From contig NZ_JALJRY010000014.1 of NCBI RefSeq assembly GCF_024519455.1, positions 1-64,000 of the forward strand: a DNA stretch of 64,000 nucleotides, given 5' to 3'. Position numbers and translations under genes: made by a program. The DNA comes from Streptomyces sp. STR69 (GTDB lineage: Bacteria; Actinomycetota; Actinomycetes; Streptomycetales; Streptomycetaceae). Below the pieces are notes generated by a model, which was not told the origin of the DNA, did no database searches, and saw only the letters and a program-made list of their open reading frames with translations. Position 1 is the first letter of the stretch, and each line of letters opens with the position of its first letter. This document shows positions 1 through 8,038 of the stretch, piece after piece.

Positions 1-79
1 AGTTGCCGTTGTTCTTGTAGAGCCACAGCGAGTCGACGGCCAAGTAGCCCTGGAGATAAGGCTGTTGGTCGACGGGACC
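1..79 (-). pseudogene. C-terminal fragment of sugar ABC transporter substrate-binding protein (5' end lost)
   Basis: Read on the minus strand from base 79 leftwards, the frame gives GPV followed by DQQPYLQGYLAVDSLWLY and KNNGN. This is the C-terminal signature of ribose/xylose-type periplasmic sugar-binding proteins (RbsB class). The rest of the C-terminus lies left of the window. The N-terminal two thirds should continue to the right, but beyond about base 80 the same frame gives no related sequence, and a LacI-type gene begins there on the other strand. The gene is therefore truncated at its 5' end by a deletion or rearrangement, or the assembly is wrong here. The motif match is clear, but only 26 codons are visible. 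Confidence 0.6.
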
Positions 80-81
80 GC

Positions 82-921
82 ACCGCCAGCCTGCTGGCCA
101 GCAGGCGCACCAGGATGCTCGGCGTCATGGTCGACGTCCACAGCCCCTTCCACGCAGACCTGGTAGAGCACCTGCACTCGGCCGCCGAGGAGGTCGGCTA
201 CGACCTCGTCCTGAGCACCCAGACCCGCACCCGCGACGAGCGCACCGCCATCGAGACGCTACTGGCCTTCCGCAGCGAGGCGTTGATCCTGCTCGGTCCG
301 ACCGCCCCCGTCGACACGCTCGCCGCACTCGACGGCAAGGCCCCCGTCATCGTCGTGGGCCGGCGCATCGAGGCAGGGGAACTGGATGTCGTGCGAACCG
401 CGGACGACGACGGAGTGGGGCAGATCGTCGACCGTCTGGTGGCACTCGGGCACCGCCAGATCACGTACGTCGACGGCGGCAAGGGCGTGATCGCCACCGA
501 CCGGCGCCGCGGATACCGCACCGGCATGCGGCGCCACGGTCTGGACGCGCACATCGGTGTGCTGCGCGGCGACAACACCGAGGCGGCCGGTGAGCGCGCC
601 GCCCGGCACCTCCTCGACGCGGGCGAACTGCCCACCGCCGTGGTCGCGTTCAACGACCAGAGCGCGATCGGCGTCCTGGCCGCGCTCGCCCGCGCCGGTG
701 TCTCCGTCCCCGGCGAGGTGTCCGTCGTCGGATACGACGACGACCGACTCTCCCGCCTGAGCTGCTTCGACCTGACCACGGTCAGCCAGGGAGCCGAGGA
801 GCAGGCGCGCTACGCGGTGGCCGCGGCCGTGGAACGCCTCGACCAGGGTCGTACCGAGCCCCGAGAGGTGGTCCTGGCTCCGCATCTGGTGGTACGCCGC
901 ACCATAGCCGAGCCGCGCTGA
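82..921 (+). pseudogene. LacI-family regulator lacking its DNA-binding domain
   Basis: From the ATG at 115 the frame encodes 268 residues of a LacI/GalR sugar-binding (periplasmic-binding-protein-like) domain. Upstream in-frame codons read ASLLASRRTRMLGVMV, the usual linker joining the hinge helix to the effector domain. The helix-turn-helix (about 60 residues, normally TxxDVAxxAGVSxxTVSRVL) is absent, and the frame stays open to the window edge without it. The C-terminal part is normal (GERAARHLLD, AVVAFNDQSAIGVL, VVGYDDD). The gene is divergent from the sugar-binding-protein fragment at 1-79, the usual regulator/transporter arrangement, and both 5' ends are missing. It should not bind DNA as a standard repressor. 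A functional product from ATG 115 is possible but unlikely. Confidence 0.7.
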
Positions 922-935
922 CGGGTTCCGCGCCG

Positions 936-963
936 TGATCGCGTCCGGTGGGCTGCGCGATCA
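936..963. terminator. Inverted repeat between convergent genes
   Basis: TGATCGCG (936-943) and CGCGATCA (956-963) form an 8-bp perfect stem with a 12-nt loop between the end of the LacI-type fragment and the end of the hydantoinase gene; the right arm includes the hydantoinase stop codon. No U-tract is present. It could terminate transcription from both sides. Confidence 0.4.
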
Positions 964-2391
964 GCACACCAGGGACCGGCTCAGCGGGCCCGAGCGCAGA
1001 TGCCGTCCCCGGGGTTCGGCGTCCGTCAGCCGGCCGGCGTCGACGAGGGGACGGCCGCCCACCACGACGGTCTCCGGCCAGCCGGTGACCGGCATGCCCT
1101 CGTACGGCGTGTAGTCCGTGGCCATGTGCAGACCGGTGCTGCGAACGGTACGGGCGGCCGTGGGGTCCCAGATCACCAGGTCCGCGTCCGAGCCGGGGGC
1201 GATGACTCCCTTGCGGGGGTAGAGGCCGTTGAGCCTGGCCGGGTTGGCGCACATCAACTCGACGAAGCGGCCCACCGGCAGGCCGCCCTTGACCACCAGC
1301 TCGCTGAAGATCACCGGCATGCGGGTCTCAACTCCGGGCAGGCCGTTGGGCATTGCCCGTACGTCGTGGCTCACCGACTCCTTCTGGGCCGTGTCGTAGC
1401 AGCAGTGGTCACTGCCGATCGTCGCGACCTGGCCCATGAGAAGTCGTGAGCGCAGCCCGGCGACCGTGCCGGCGTCCCGCAACGGCGGGCAGCACACGAA
1501 GCGTTCGGGGTGCGGGCCCGCGTAGGCCGTGTCGTCCAGCACCAGGTGATGGGCCACCGTCTCCGTGAACGCCCGCACTCCACGGCCCCGGGCACGGGCC
1601 ACCAGGTCGACCGCCTCGGGTGTCGACTGGTGGACGAAGTACACCGGTGCCGACACCGACTCGGCGATGGCGAGGATCTCGGCGACCGACGCGTTCTCGG
1701 CCAACTCCGGCCGGGTACCGGCGTGATGGCCCGCGCTGATCGCCCCGGCCGCCTCGCCGCGCTCCTGCGTGTCCGTGATGATGTGGTCGGCCTCGCAGTG
1801 GATGACCACCATGCCGCCCAGATCCCGTAGCGTGGTCATCACGTTGAGGATGGTCTTCTCGTCGGCCATGGTCTCGCCGCGGTAGGTGGTGAACATCTTC
1901 ACGGTGACGATGCCGTCGGAGGCCATCGACCGCAGCTGCTCCGGCACGGTGTCGTCCCACTCGACCACGCACCCGTGCAGCGCGCTGTCGCACAACCCCT
2001 GTGCCGCCTTGGCGCGTTGGATCGCGGCGACGTCTGCCGGGTTCTCACCGGGGCGCGGGATGGCGAAGTCCACGATCGTGGTCGTACCACCGAAGACGGC
2101 CGCCGTGGTGGCCCGGCGGTAGTCGTCGAGGGAGGTGAAGTCTCCCGAGGTGAAGCCGACATGGCAGTGCGGGTCCACACCGCCGGGCAGCACGAGGCGC
2201 CCGGAAGCGTTCAACTCGGTGGTGCCAGGGGCCCGTACGGTGCGGTACGCGCCCGGCTCCACCACTCCGAGCACCTTGCCACCGCCCACCAGGACGTCCG
2301 CGGCACCCTGCCAGTCGGCGTTGACCACGGTGCCGCCTCGCACGACGAGGTCGACAGGTCGGACGGGTTCGGTCGATGAGGGGTGGGACAT
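961..2391 (-). CDS. Dihydropyrimidinase / D-hydantoinase family amidohydrolase
   Basis: A 476-residue cyclic-amide hydrolase opening dihydropyrimidine or 5-substituted hydantoin rings to N-carbamoyl amino acids. All metal-site elements are present: HxH in DPHCHVGF (H75, H77), the carboxylated lysine in IVTVKMFTTYRG (K165), H198 in VVIHCEAD, H254 in YFVHQST and D328 in IGSDHCCY. Length is normal for the family. It is the last gene of a nine-gene operon, starting 26 nt after the allophanate-hydrolase-like gene. Its neighbours are an amino-acid-type importer and an amino-acid dehydrogenase rather than pyrimidine genes. The real substrate may therefore be a hydantoin or ureide of an unusual amino acid; that is inference. 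Confidence 0.9.
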   Translation of the reverse strand: MSHPSSTEPVRPVDLVVRGGTVVNADWQGAADVLVGGGKVLGVVEPGAYRTVRAPGTTELNASGRLVLPGGVDPHCHVGFTSGDFTSLDDYRRATTAAVFGGTTTIVDFAIPRPGENPADVAAIQRAKAAQGLCDSALHGCVVEWDDTVPEQLRSMASDGIVTVKMFTTYRGETMADEKTILNVMTTLRDLGGMVVIHCEADHIITDTQERGEAAGAISAGHHAGTRPELAENASVAEILAIAESVSAPVYFVHQSTPEAVDLVARARGRGVRAFTETVAHHLVLDDTAYAGPHPERFVCCPPLRDAGTVAGLRSRLLMGQVATIGSDHCCYDTAQKESVSHDVRAMPNGLPGVETRMPVIFSELVVKGGLPVGRFVELMCANPARLNGLYPRKGVIAPGSDADLVIWDPTAARTVRSTGLHMATDYTPYEGMPVTGWPETVVVGGRPLVDAGRLTDAEPRGRHLRSGPLSRSLVC

Positions 2392-2417
2392 GGCAGACCT
2401 CCAGCGAGGACGAAGTG

Positions 2418-2801
2418 TCAGAGAGTGGCGAGGTAGGCGTGCCAGCCGCCGTGGGCGGTGATGTCGACGACACCGGGGGCCGTCAGCGCGGAGGCGCGCA
2501 TACGCATCGAGAAGGAACCGGAGCCGTCCGCCAGCGCGATCACACCCAGTTCGAGTTCCGCGGGCTCCTCAGGGAGGAGTCGCTCGCGCAGCACCTCGTA
2601 ACTGACCTCGTACACCTCGCCGTTGATCGACGCGCCGCCCTCCGCTACCGGGTGCAGGCCGGGGAACTCGTCGCGCACGGAGAAGAAGCGGTACACGGGT
2701 GCGGTCCGGGCGGGGCCGAGTAGACGGGCCTCACTCAGTGCGTGGTTGAGGGTGCCTCCGGACATCGCCTGTCCGTTGACGAACATCTTCAGAGTGGTCA
2801 T
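2418..2801 (-). CDS. Allophanate hydrolase C-terminal-like (gamma-glutamylcyclotransferase-fold) protein
   Basis: A 127-residue protein starting MTTLKMFVNGQAMSGG. The N-terminal FVNGxxMxG(G) pattern, the FFSVRDEFPGL segment and a mid-protein INGEVYEVSYEVL stretch match the small GGCT-like domain at the C-terminus of allophanate hydrolase, here as a stand-alone protein. The chosen ATG overlaps the upstream stop as ATGA (2798-2801), so translation is coupled; a longer in-frame opening to 2924 lies inside the upstream gene and is rejected. The domain acts on N-carboxylated or carbamoylated intermediates in urea-amidolyase pathways. Next to a hydantoinase it may process the ureido product. Function is otherwise unproven. 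Confidence 0.65.
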   Translation of the reverse strand: MTTLKMFVNGQAMSGGTLNHALSEARLLGPARTAPVYRFFSVRDEFPGLHPVAEGGASINGEVYEVSYEVLRERLLPEEPAELELGVIALADGSGSFSMRMRASALTAPGVVDITAHGGWHAYLATL

Positions 2802-3973
2802 GGTGCGGTGGCCTTTCGAGGTGCGGGAATGGTGGCGTGGTGCAGCAGGCGTCCGGGGCCCAGGTCGTCCACCGGGTCGGCCGGAGGTTCCCCGGCGATC
2901 TGGCGGGCCAGCGTGTCGCCCCACACCGGGGCGAGGGTGAAGGCGTAGGTGCCGCCCGCGACGAAGAACCCGGGGTGGCCCGGGACTTCACCGATCACCG
3001 GCATCTCGTCCGGGGTCGCGGCCAGCGGTCCGGCCCACATGCGCAGCAGCCGCAGGTCGCCGAGGAACGGCAGAATGCGCCCGGCCTGCGCGAGGTTGCC
3101 GGCCATGCTGGGCACGCTGACCGTGCTGCGGCCCGCCATGTTCAACTCGCCGGCCGGCCAGCCGCCGCCGATCAGCAGGTTGCCCGCGCTGACCTGCTTG
3201 ACCGACATGCCCTCGCCGATGTGCTGGACCAGATGATGCATGACCGGCGGGACCCGCACGGTCACGTGCATCTGGATCGCAACCGGGGACATCTGTATCC
3301 CCACCCCCGCGAGTGCGGAGATCTCGGTGATCCACGGCCCGGCCACGTTGACGACCACAGGAGCCGTCCAACTCCGCTCGCCCGACAGCACTTTGTAGCC
3401 GTCCCCGACTCGCTGGACACCGGTCACCGGGGTGAAGGCGTGCACCTCGACGCCGAGGCGGCGGGCCGCGGCCAGATAGGCGGGGGTGATCAGAAGCGGG
3501 TTGGCATAGCCGTCTAGCGAGCACCAACTCGCCGCGCGTACCCGGTCGGAGAGCAGCGGCAGTTCCTTGCGGGCCTCGTCTCCGGTGAGCACCTCGGTGG
3601 GGATGCCCGCCCGCTGCTCCCACTCGTGCTTCTCCCTCAACTCCTCTTCCTGTACGGCGGTTTCGGCGACCATGAAGCCGCCGCCGCGCCGCAACTCCAC
3701 GTCCGCGTCCAGCCGTTCCTCGATCTGCGACCAGTGGTCGGACGCCCGGCGTTGCAGCGGCAGCAGCCGCGCACTGTCGACCGGGACCTCCTGGCCCGGG
3801 CGGCGGGTGTGGATGGCCTGGATGTGGAGGTTGCCCGCAGTGGTGCCGGAGCCTTCACGGTTGGGTGCCCCGCGCTCCAACACCACGACCCGGTACCCGC
3901 GTTCGGCCAGGTGGAAGGCGGCACTGGCGCCGAGGATGCCGGCGCCGATGACGACGACGTCGGGCTGGGTCAC
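2798..3973 (-). CDS. FAD-dependent amino-acid dehydrogenase, catalytic (DadA/beta-type) subunit
   Basis: A 391-residue DAO-superfamily flavoprotein. The GTG start at 3973 overlaps the previous stop as GTGA and immediately gives the Rossmann FAD motif VVVIGAGILGASAAFHLAERG; it is preferred over any further-upstream start. A C-terminal FVAGGTYAFTLAPVWG segment is the family's second flavin-contacting region. It sits directly after the pyridine-nucleotide-oxidoreductase-like alpha and 2Fe-2S gamma genes. This is the gene set of heterotrimeric D-hydroxyproline dehydrogenase, opine oxidase and HCN synthase. The likely role is to oxidise a secondary or alpha-amino acid and pass electrons through the iron-sulfur subunits. 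The substrate is unknown. Confidence 0.85.
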   Translation of the reverse strand: MTQPDVVVIGAGILGASAAFHLAERGYRVVVLERGAPNREGSGTTAGNLHIQAIHTRRPGQEVPVDSARLLPLQRRASDHWSQIEERLDADVELRRGGGFMVAETAVQEEELREKHEWEQRAGIPTEVLTGDEARKELPLLSDRVRAASWCSLDGYANPLLITPAYLAAARRLGVEVHAFTPVTGVQRVGDGYKVLSGERSWTAPVVVNVAGPWITEISALAGVGIQMSPVAIQMHVTVRVPPVMHHLVQHIGEGMSVKQVSAGNLLIGGGWPAGELNMAGRSTVSVPSMAGNLAQAGRILPFLGDLRLLRMWAGPLAATPDEMPVIGEVPGHPGFFVAGGTYAFTLAPVWGDTLARQIAGEPPADPVDDLGPGRLLHHATIPAPRKATAP

Positions 3974-5343
3974 TGGACTTCCTGCCCTTCGACCGTCGCG
4001 GCCATGGGCAGCGGCCGTATCGGCATCCGGGCCGCGAAGCACTCCGCGCCGCCCTCGCGCCGCCCGGCCAACGCCGCAACGATGTGGCCGCATTCGCGTC
4101 CCTGGCAGGGGCCCATGCCGGCGCGGGTGGCGGCCTTGGTGCCGTGCAGGTCGTTCCAGCCGGTCGCGGCGGCCTCCCGGATCTCGCCCGCGGTGACGCC
4201 CTCGCAGCGGCAGACCTGGGTGGCGTCGGGGATGTCGGCCGCGTTTGGCAACGGGTAGAGGCGGTCAGCCAGTTCGGCGAAACGGTCCAGGGCGCGGGCC
4301 CGGCGACGCAGGCCGGCCACCCGTACGGGCGCGCGTTCGGGTGCCAGGCGGCGCAGGATCGCGTGGGCGGCGAGCTGCCCCCGCACGCCCGCCGCGTGCA
4401 CTCCCGCGATACCGGCGCAGTCCCCGGCGATGTACAAGCCGTCGAGCGAGGTCGAGCCATCCGTGTCCACGACCGGGAGTTGCTCCGTGCCTGTCGGGTC
4501 CGGTCGGGTGTCGCAGCCCAGCAGCCGGGGGAGTTCGGTGCTGGGGCGGAAGCCGAAGCCGACGCACAGCGCATCGGTCTCCAACTGCCGTACGCTGCCG
4601 TCCTCTTGGGCGACGTCCACCGCGGTGACCTGGGTGTCGCCGTGCGCGGCCAGCACGCGCGAGCCCTGTTCGACGCGGACGCCGTGCCGGGCGAGGGTGA
4701 GGAGATAGCGGGCCGCCTCCGCGAGCCGGGCGGGCTGGCGCAGCGCGCCGGCGATCGAGGAAATCCCGGGCCGGTAGGGGTGGTTCAGCTCGACCAGTGC
4801 CTCGATCCGGGCGCCCACCTCCAGCAGCGCGCAGGCGACCGGGAGCAGGAACGGACCGGTCCCGGCGAGCACCACCCGTTGGCCCACGGGAACCCGGTCC
4901 ATGGTGGCCAAGTGCAGGGCGAACCCGGGGGTGACCACACCCGGCAGCGTCCAGCCGGGGAAGGGCAGGGAGCGTTCGTACGCGCCGGTGGCGACCAGTG
5001 TGGCCCGGGTGCTGACGCGACCGAGCGCGCCCGTGCGGACGTCGGAGGTGAAGAGGGTGCGGCCGGCGTCCTCGGCGCCCCAGACCAGGGTGCCGGTGCG
5101 GCAGTCGACGCCGGACTCCCGTACCTGGCGGATCAGTTCGGTGCCCTGGGGGCGGAAGTCGCCGAAGGCGGCGGTGAGTTGCTCGGCCCGGCGCTTGTAG
5201 TACTGACCGCCCAGAGTGTCGGACTCGTCGAGCAGCACGACCCTCAGCCCGCCCCGGGCCAGCACCAGTGCTGCGTGCAGTCCCGCCGGTCCGCCGCCGA
5301 CCACCGCGACATCCGCCTCGGACTCCGCCATGACGTCAGCCAT
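3970..5343 (-). CDS. NAD(P)/FAD-binding oxidoreductase with BFD-like 2Fe-2S domain (opine/HCN-synthase alpha subunit type)
   Basis: A 457-residue protein. The N-terminal dinucleotide motif is VAVVGGGPAGLHAALVLARGG (first Gly of the GxGxxG near residue 16), with a second nucleotide-binding region around VVLAGTGPFLLPVACALLE and the FAD motif GLYIAGDCAGIAG near residue 330. The C-terminal third carries CRCEGVTAGEI followed by GMGPCQGREC, a four-cysteine bacterioferritin-associated-ferredoxin-like 2Fe-2S site. This architecture defines the alpha subunits of octopine/nopaline oxidase, HcnB and D-hydroxyproline dehydrogenase. It overlaps the gamma gene upstream by 8 nt and the beta gene downstream by 4 nt, fitting a stoichiometric complex. 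Confidence 0.85.
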   Translation of the reverse strand: MADVMAESEADVAVVGGGPAGLHAALVLARGGLRVVLLDESDTLGGQYYKRRAEQLTAAFGDFRPQGTELIRQVRESGVDCRTGTLVWGAEDAGRTLFTSDVRTGALGRVSTRATLVATGAYERSLPFPGWTLPGVVTPGFALHLATMDRVPVGQRVVLAGTGPFLLPVACALLEVGARIEALVELNHPYRPGISSIAGALRQPARLAEAARYLLTLARHGVRVEQGSRVLAAHGDTQVTAVDVAQEDGSVRQLETDALCVGFGFRPSTELPRLLGCDTRPDPTGTEQLPVVDTDGSTSLDGLYIAGDCAGIAGVHAAGVRGQLAAHAILRRLAPERAPVRVAGLRRRARALDRFAELADRLYPLPNAADIPDATQVCRCEGVTAGEIREAAATGWNDLHGTKAATRAGMGPCQGRECGHIVAALAGRREGGAECFAARMPIRPLPMAATVEGQEVQ

Positions 5344-5629
5344 GCGCGGCCGTCCGCAGGGGCTCGGTGTGGGTGCGGATGTCCATGCCGTCGGTGACGT
5401 GCGCGGTGCAACTGCGGGTGCCGGGGCGGCCGTTGATGGTCACCTCGCACTCCAGGCAGACGCCCATTCCGCAGAAGGGGCCGCGCAACTGGCCGTTGAC
5501 CGGGTTGCGGCGCAGCGGCCAGATGCCGGCGGCGACGAGGGCGGCGCTCACGGACTGGCCGGCCCAGGCCTGGCCGGGGGTGCCGTCGATGGTCACGGTG
5601 GCCGTCTGCGGAAGGGAGTTGGTGCTCAT
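5336..5629 (-). CDS. Small (2Fe-2S)-binding subunit of the amino-acid dehydrogenase (SoxA/HcnA N-terminal type)
   Basis: About 97 residues with the plant-ferredoxin-like cluster motif FCGMGVCLECEVTINGRPG and a final Cys in TRSC, typical of the gamma subunits of opine oxidase, HCN synthase and hydroxyproline dehydrogenase. ATG 5629 is chosen because it gives the family's usual length. An alternative GTG at 5668 overlaps the ABC ATPase stop as GTGA and would add a low-complexity MNPPPPL leader. Coupling argues for that start and composition against it. The gene lies between the importer ATPase and the alpha subunit. Confidence 0.8.
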   Translation of the reverse strand: MSTNSLPQTATVTIDGTPGQAWAGQSVSAALVAAGIWPLRRNPVNGQLRGPFCGMGVCLECEVTINGRPGTRSCTAHVTDGMDIRTHTEPLRTAAHG

Positions 5630-5664
5630 GGCTGTGCTCACAGTGCTCAAGGGGGGTGGGGGGT

Positions 5665-6420
5665 TCACAGGATGCGGTCCAGGAACTGGCGGGTGCGTGC
5701 GTGTTCCGGCGCGGAGAAGAAGAGGTCCGGGGCCTTGTCCTCGACCACCGTGCCGTCCGCGATGAACACGACCCGGTCGGCCGCGGCCCGGGCGAAGCCC
5801 ATCTCATGGCTGACGACGATCATGGTCATGCCCTCTTCGCGGAGCCGGACCATGACGTCGAGGACCTCGCCGACCATCTCCGGGTCCAGCGCCGAGGTGG
5901 GTTCGTCGAAGAGCAGCAGCTCCGGGCGCATCGCCAGGGCACGGGCGATGGCCACCCGCTGCTGCTGGCCGCCGGAGAGCTGGGCGGGGTAGGAGGTCGT
6001 CTTGTCCTCCAGGCCCACCATGGCCAGCAACTCGCCCGCTGCGACGCGTGCCTCGGCCTTCGGCACGCCGTTCACATGCACCGGACCCGACGCCACGTTG
6101 TCCAGCGCGGTCATGTTCGGAAACAGGTTGAACTGCTGGAACACCATGCCGGTACGCCGCCGTTGGACGGCGATCCGCCGCTCCCGCAGGGCGCCCCGCT
6201 CGCCGTAGCCGATCCGCTCGCCGCAGATGCTGACGGTGCCCGAGTCGGGGGTCTCCAGGTGGTTGAGGGTGCGTAGGAAGGTGCTCTTGCCGCCGCCCGA
6301 AGGGCCCAGGACGAGCACGACCTCGCCCCGGTGAACCGTCAAGTCGATACCCTTCAGCACCTCGACAGGGCCGTACGACTTGCGGACCTGGCGCGCTTCG
6401 ACGACTGTCTCGGTGGTCAT
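5665..6420 (-). CDS. Polar amino acid ABC transporter ATP-binding protein (GlnQ/HisP family)
   Basis: A 251-residue ABC ATPase with Walker A GPSGGGKST (residues 39-47), Q-loop region FQQFNLFPNM, signature LSGGQQQRV, Walker B LLLFDEPTSALDPE and switch His in VVSHEMGFA. The PAAT-type insert and short C-terminus match amino-acid importers. Its ATG overlaps the permease stop as ATGA. With the permease and binding protein it forms a complete importer for the operon's substrate, which is therefore probably amino-acid-like. Confidence 0.92.
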   Translation of the reverse strand: MTTETVVEARQVRKSYGPVEVLKGIDLTVHRGEVVLVLGPSGGGKSTFLRTLNHLETPDSGTVSICGERIGYGERGALRERRIAVQRRRTGMVFQQFNLFPNMTALDNVASGPVHVNGVPKAEARVAAGELLAMVGLEDKTTSYPAQLSGGQQQRVAIARALAMRPELLLFDEPTSALDPEMVGEVLDVMVRLREEGMTMIVVSHEMGFARAAADRVVFIADGTVVEDKAPDLFFSAPEHARTRQFLDRIL

Positions 6421-7136
6421 CGGGTCTCCAATTCGAGGACCGCGGTTTTCATGCGGCGGTCACTGGTCGGCCTGTTCTCGTGACCGCGGCCCACCCGGAT
6501 CTCCAGCCACCGCTGGACCAGGCCCCACAGGGTGGTCATCGCCAGGTAGTACAGGCCCGCCGCGGTGAGGCCCTCCAGGACGCGGAAGTTGGTCTGGACG
6601 GCGAACTGGGTGCGGCGCAGCAGCTCTTCGACCGAGATCACCGACACGAGGGTCGTTGTCTTGAGCAGGCCGTTGAAGCTGTTGCCGAGCGGCGGGACCA
6701 TCACCCGCAGCGCCTGCGGCATGACCACCACCCGGAACACCTTCCAGGGCGGCATGCCGAGCGCGCGGGCGGCCTCGGACTGGCCGCGCGGGACCGACAT
6801 CACCCCGGCGCGGACGATCTCCGAGAGGTACGCCGCCTCGTTGAGGACCAGACCGGTCAGGGCCGCGCTGATAACGCCGAGGCGCAGGCCCAGCTGGGGC
6901 AACCCCGTGTAGATGATGACCAGTTGGACCAGGAGGGGCGTGCCCCGCATCAGCCACACGTAGAAGCCCGTGACCGCCCGGACCGGCACGAGGCGGGACG
7001 CTCTGCCCAGGGCCACGAGTACGGCGAGCGGCAGGGCGAGCGCCATGCTGACCGTGGTCAGCCAGATCGTCGTCCAAGCTCCCTGAATGAGCTGGGGGTT
7101 GGTCAGGAAGGAGAAGAAGGCATCCCAGGACCACAT
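6417..7136 (-). CDS. Polar amino acid ABC transporter permease (HisM/GlnP family)
   Basis: A 239-residue inner-membrane permease with about five hydrophobic segments. It carries the EAA-loop pattern EIVRAGVMSVPRGQSEAARA, GMPPWKVFRVVVMPQA and VPPLGNSFNGLLKTTTLVSV, diagnostic of the HisM/GlnP family. A single permease gene implies a homodimeric channel. It starts 19 nt after the binding-protein gene and ends overlapping the ATPase gene. Confidence 0.9.
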   Translation of the reverse strand: MWSWDAFFSFLTNPQLIQGAWTTIWLTTVSMALALPLAVLVALGRASRLVPVRAVTGFYVWLMRGTPLLVQLVIIYTGLPQLGLRLGVISAALTGLVLNEAAYLSEIVRAGVMSVPRGQSEAARALGMPPWKVFRVVVMPQALRVMVPPLGNSFNGLLKTTTLVSVISVEELLRRTQFAVQTNFRVLEGLTAAGLYYLAMTTLWGLVQRWLEIRVGRGHENRPTSDRRMKTAVLELETR

Positions 7137-7155
7137 GGCTCTCGCCCTTCGATCG

Positions 7156-8031
7156 CTACTTCGCGCTGATCGCGCCGGTGGTCACCTTGAGGTCGCCGGT
7201 GTAGGCCGTGACGCCGTACTTCTTGAACAGCGTGGCCAAGTACCCGTTGCCGCGAAGGGTGTTGAGCGCGGTCGCGACCGCGTCGGCGGGCTTCTGCTTG
7301 CCGAAGCCGAGGGCGAGCGGGGCGGGGTTCATGCCCTTGACCGCGGTCTCGAAGCGGCCGTCCTTCTGGTAGTAGCTGGTGACCGCCTCGACGATGGCCA
7401 CGCCCTCGACCTGACCCGCGGACAGTGCCTGGTAGGCGTCGGCGGTGGTGGTGAAGGTGCGGACGGTGACCTGCTTCTTGCCCGCCGCCTTGAGCTCCTT
7501 GTTGAGGGCGGTGAGGGTGTCGAACTCGTAGCCGGGAGCTTCCACGGCAATGGTCTTGCCGGACAGGTCGTCCTCGGAGGTGATCTTCTTCGGGTTGCCC
7601 TTGGCGACGGAGATGGAGACGCCCTGGACCTCGTACGGGACGAGCTTGACGGTCTTGGCGCGCTCCGGTGTGTAGAACATGCCGGTGTCGATCATGTCCC
7701 AGCGCCCCGACTGCACGCCGGGGATCTGCGCGTCGAAGGGGATGTTGACGAACTTCGGGGTGAGACAAAGGAGTTTGGCTATCTCGTTGCCGAGGTCCAC
7801 CCGCATACCGACGATCTTGTTGGAGGCGTCCAGGTACTGCATGGGCGGCAGGGTCGCGTTGGTCGAGATCGTCAGCGTGCCCGCCTTGACCAGGTCCGAC
7901 TTGGCCACCTTGGGTGTGCATCCGGTCGGAGCCGCGGCGGCGGACGACGAGGAGGAGTCCTCGGAGCCGCAGGCCGTCACGGTCAGAAGCAGGGCGGCGG
8001 CAGAGGAGGCCGCGATGAGAAGTCTGCGCAC
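7156..8031 (-). CDS. Extracellular solute-binding lipoprotein of the amino acid ABC transporter (SBP family 3)
   Basis: A 291-residue protein beginning MRRLLIAASSAAALLLTVTAC; the lipobox cysteine is C21, followed by a Ser-rich linker, so it is a lipid-anchored periplasmic-type binding protein. Family-3 features include MQYLDASNKIVGMRVDLGNEIAKLL near residue 70, WDMIDTGMFYTPERA and VEGVAIVEAVTSYY. It follows the lyase gene by 7 nt. Ligand specificity cannot be read, but family 3 binds amino acids, opines and related zwitterions. Confidence 0.9.
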   Translation of the reverse strand: MRRLLIAASSAAALLLTVTACGSEDSSSSSAAAAPTGCTPKVAKSDLVKAGTLTISTNATLPPMQYLDASNKIVGMRVDLGNEIAKLLCLTPKFVNIPFDAQIPGVQSGRWDMIDTGMFYTPERAKTVKLVPYEVQGVSISVAKGNPKKITSEDDLSGKTIAVEAPGYEFDTLTALNKELKAAGKKQVTVRTFTTTADAYQALSAGQVEGVAIVEAVTSYYQKDGRFETAVKGMNPAPLALGFGKQKPADAVATALNTLRGNGYLATLFKKYGVTAYTGDLKVTTGAISAK

Positions 8032-8038
8032 GGTCGGT

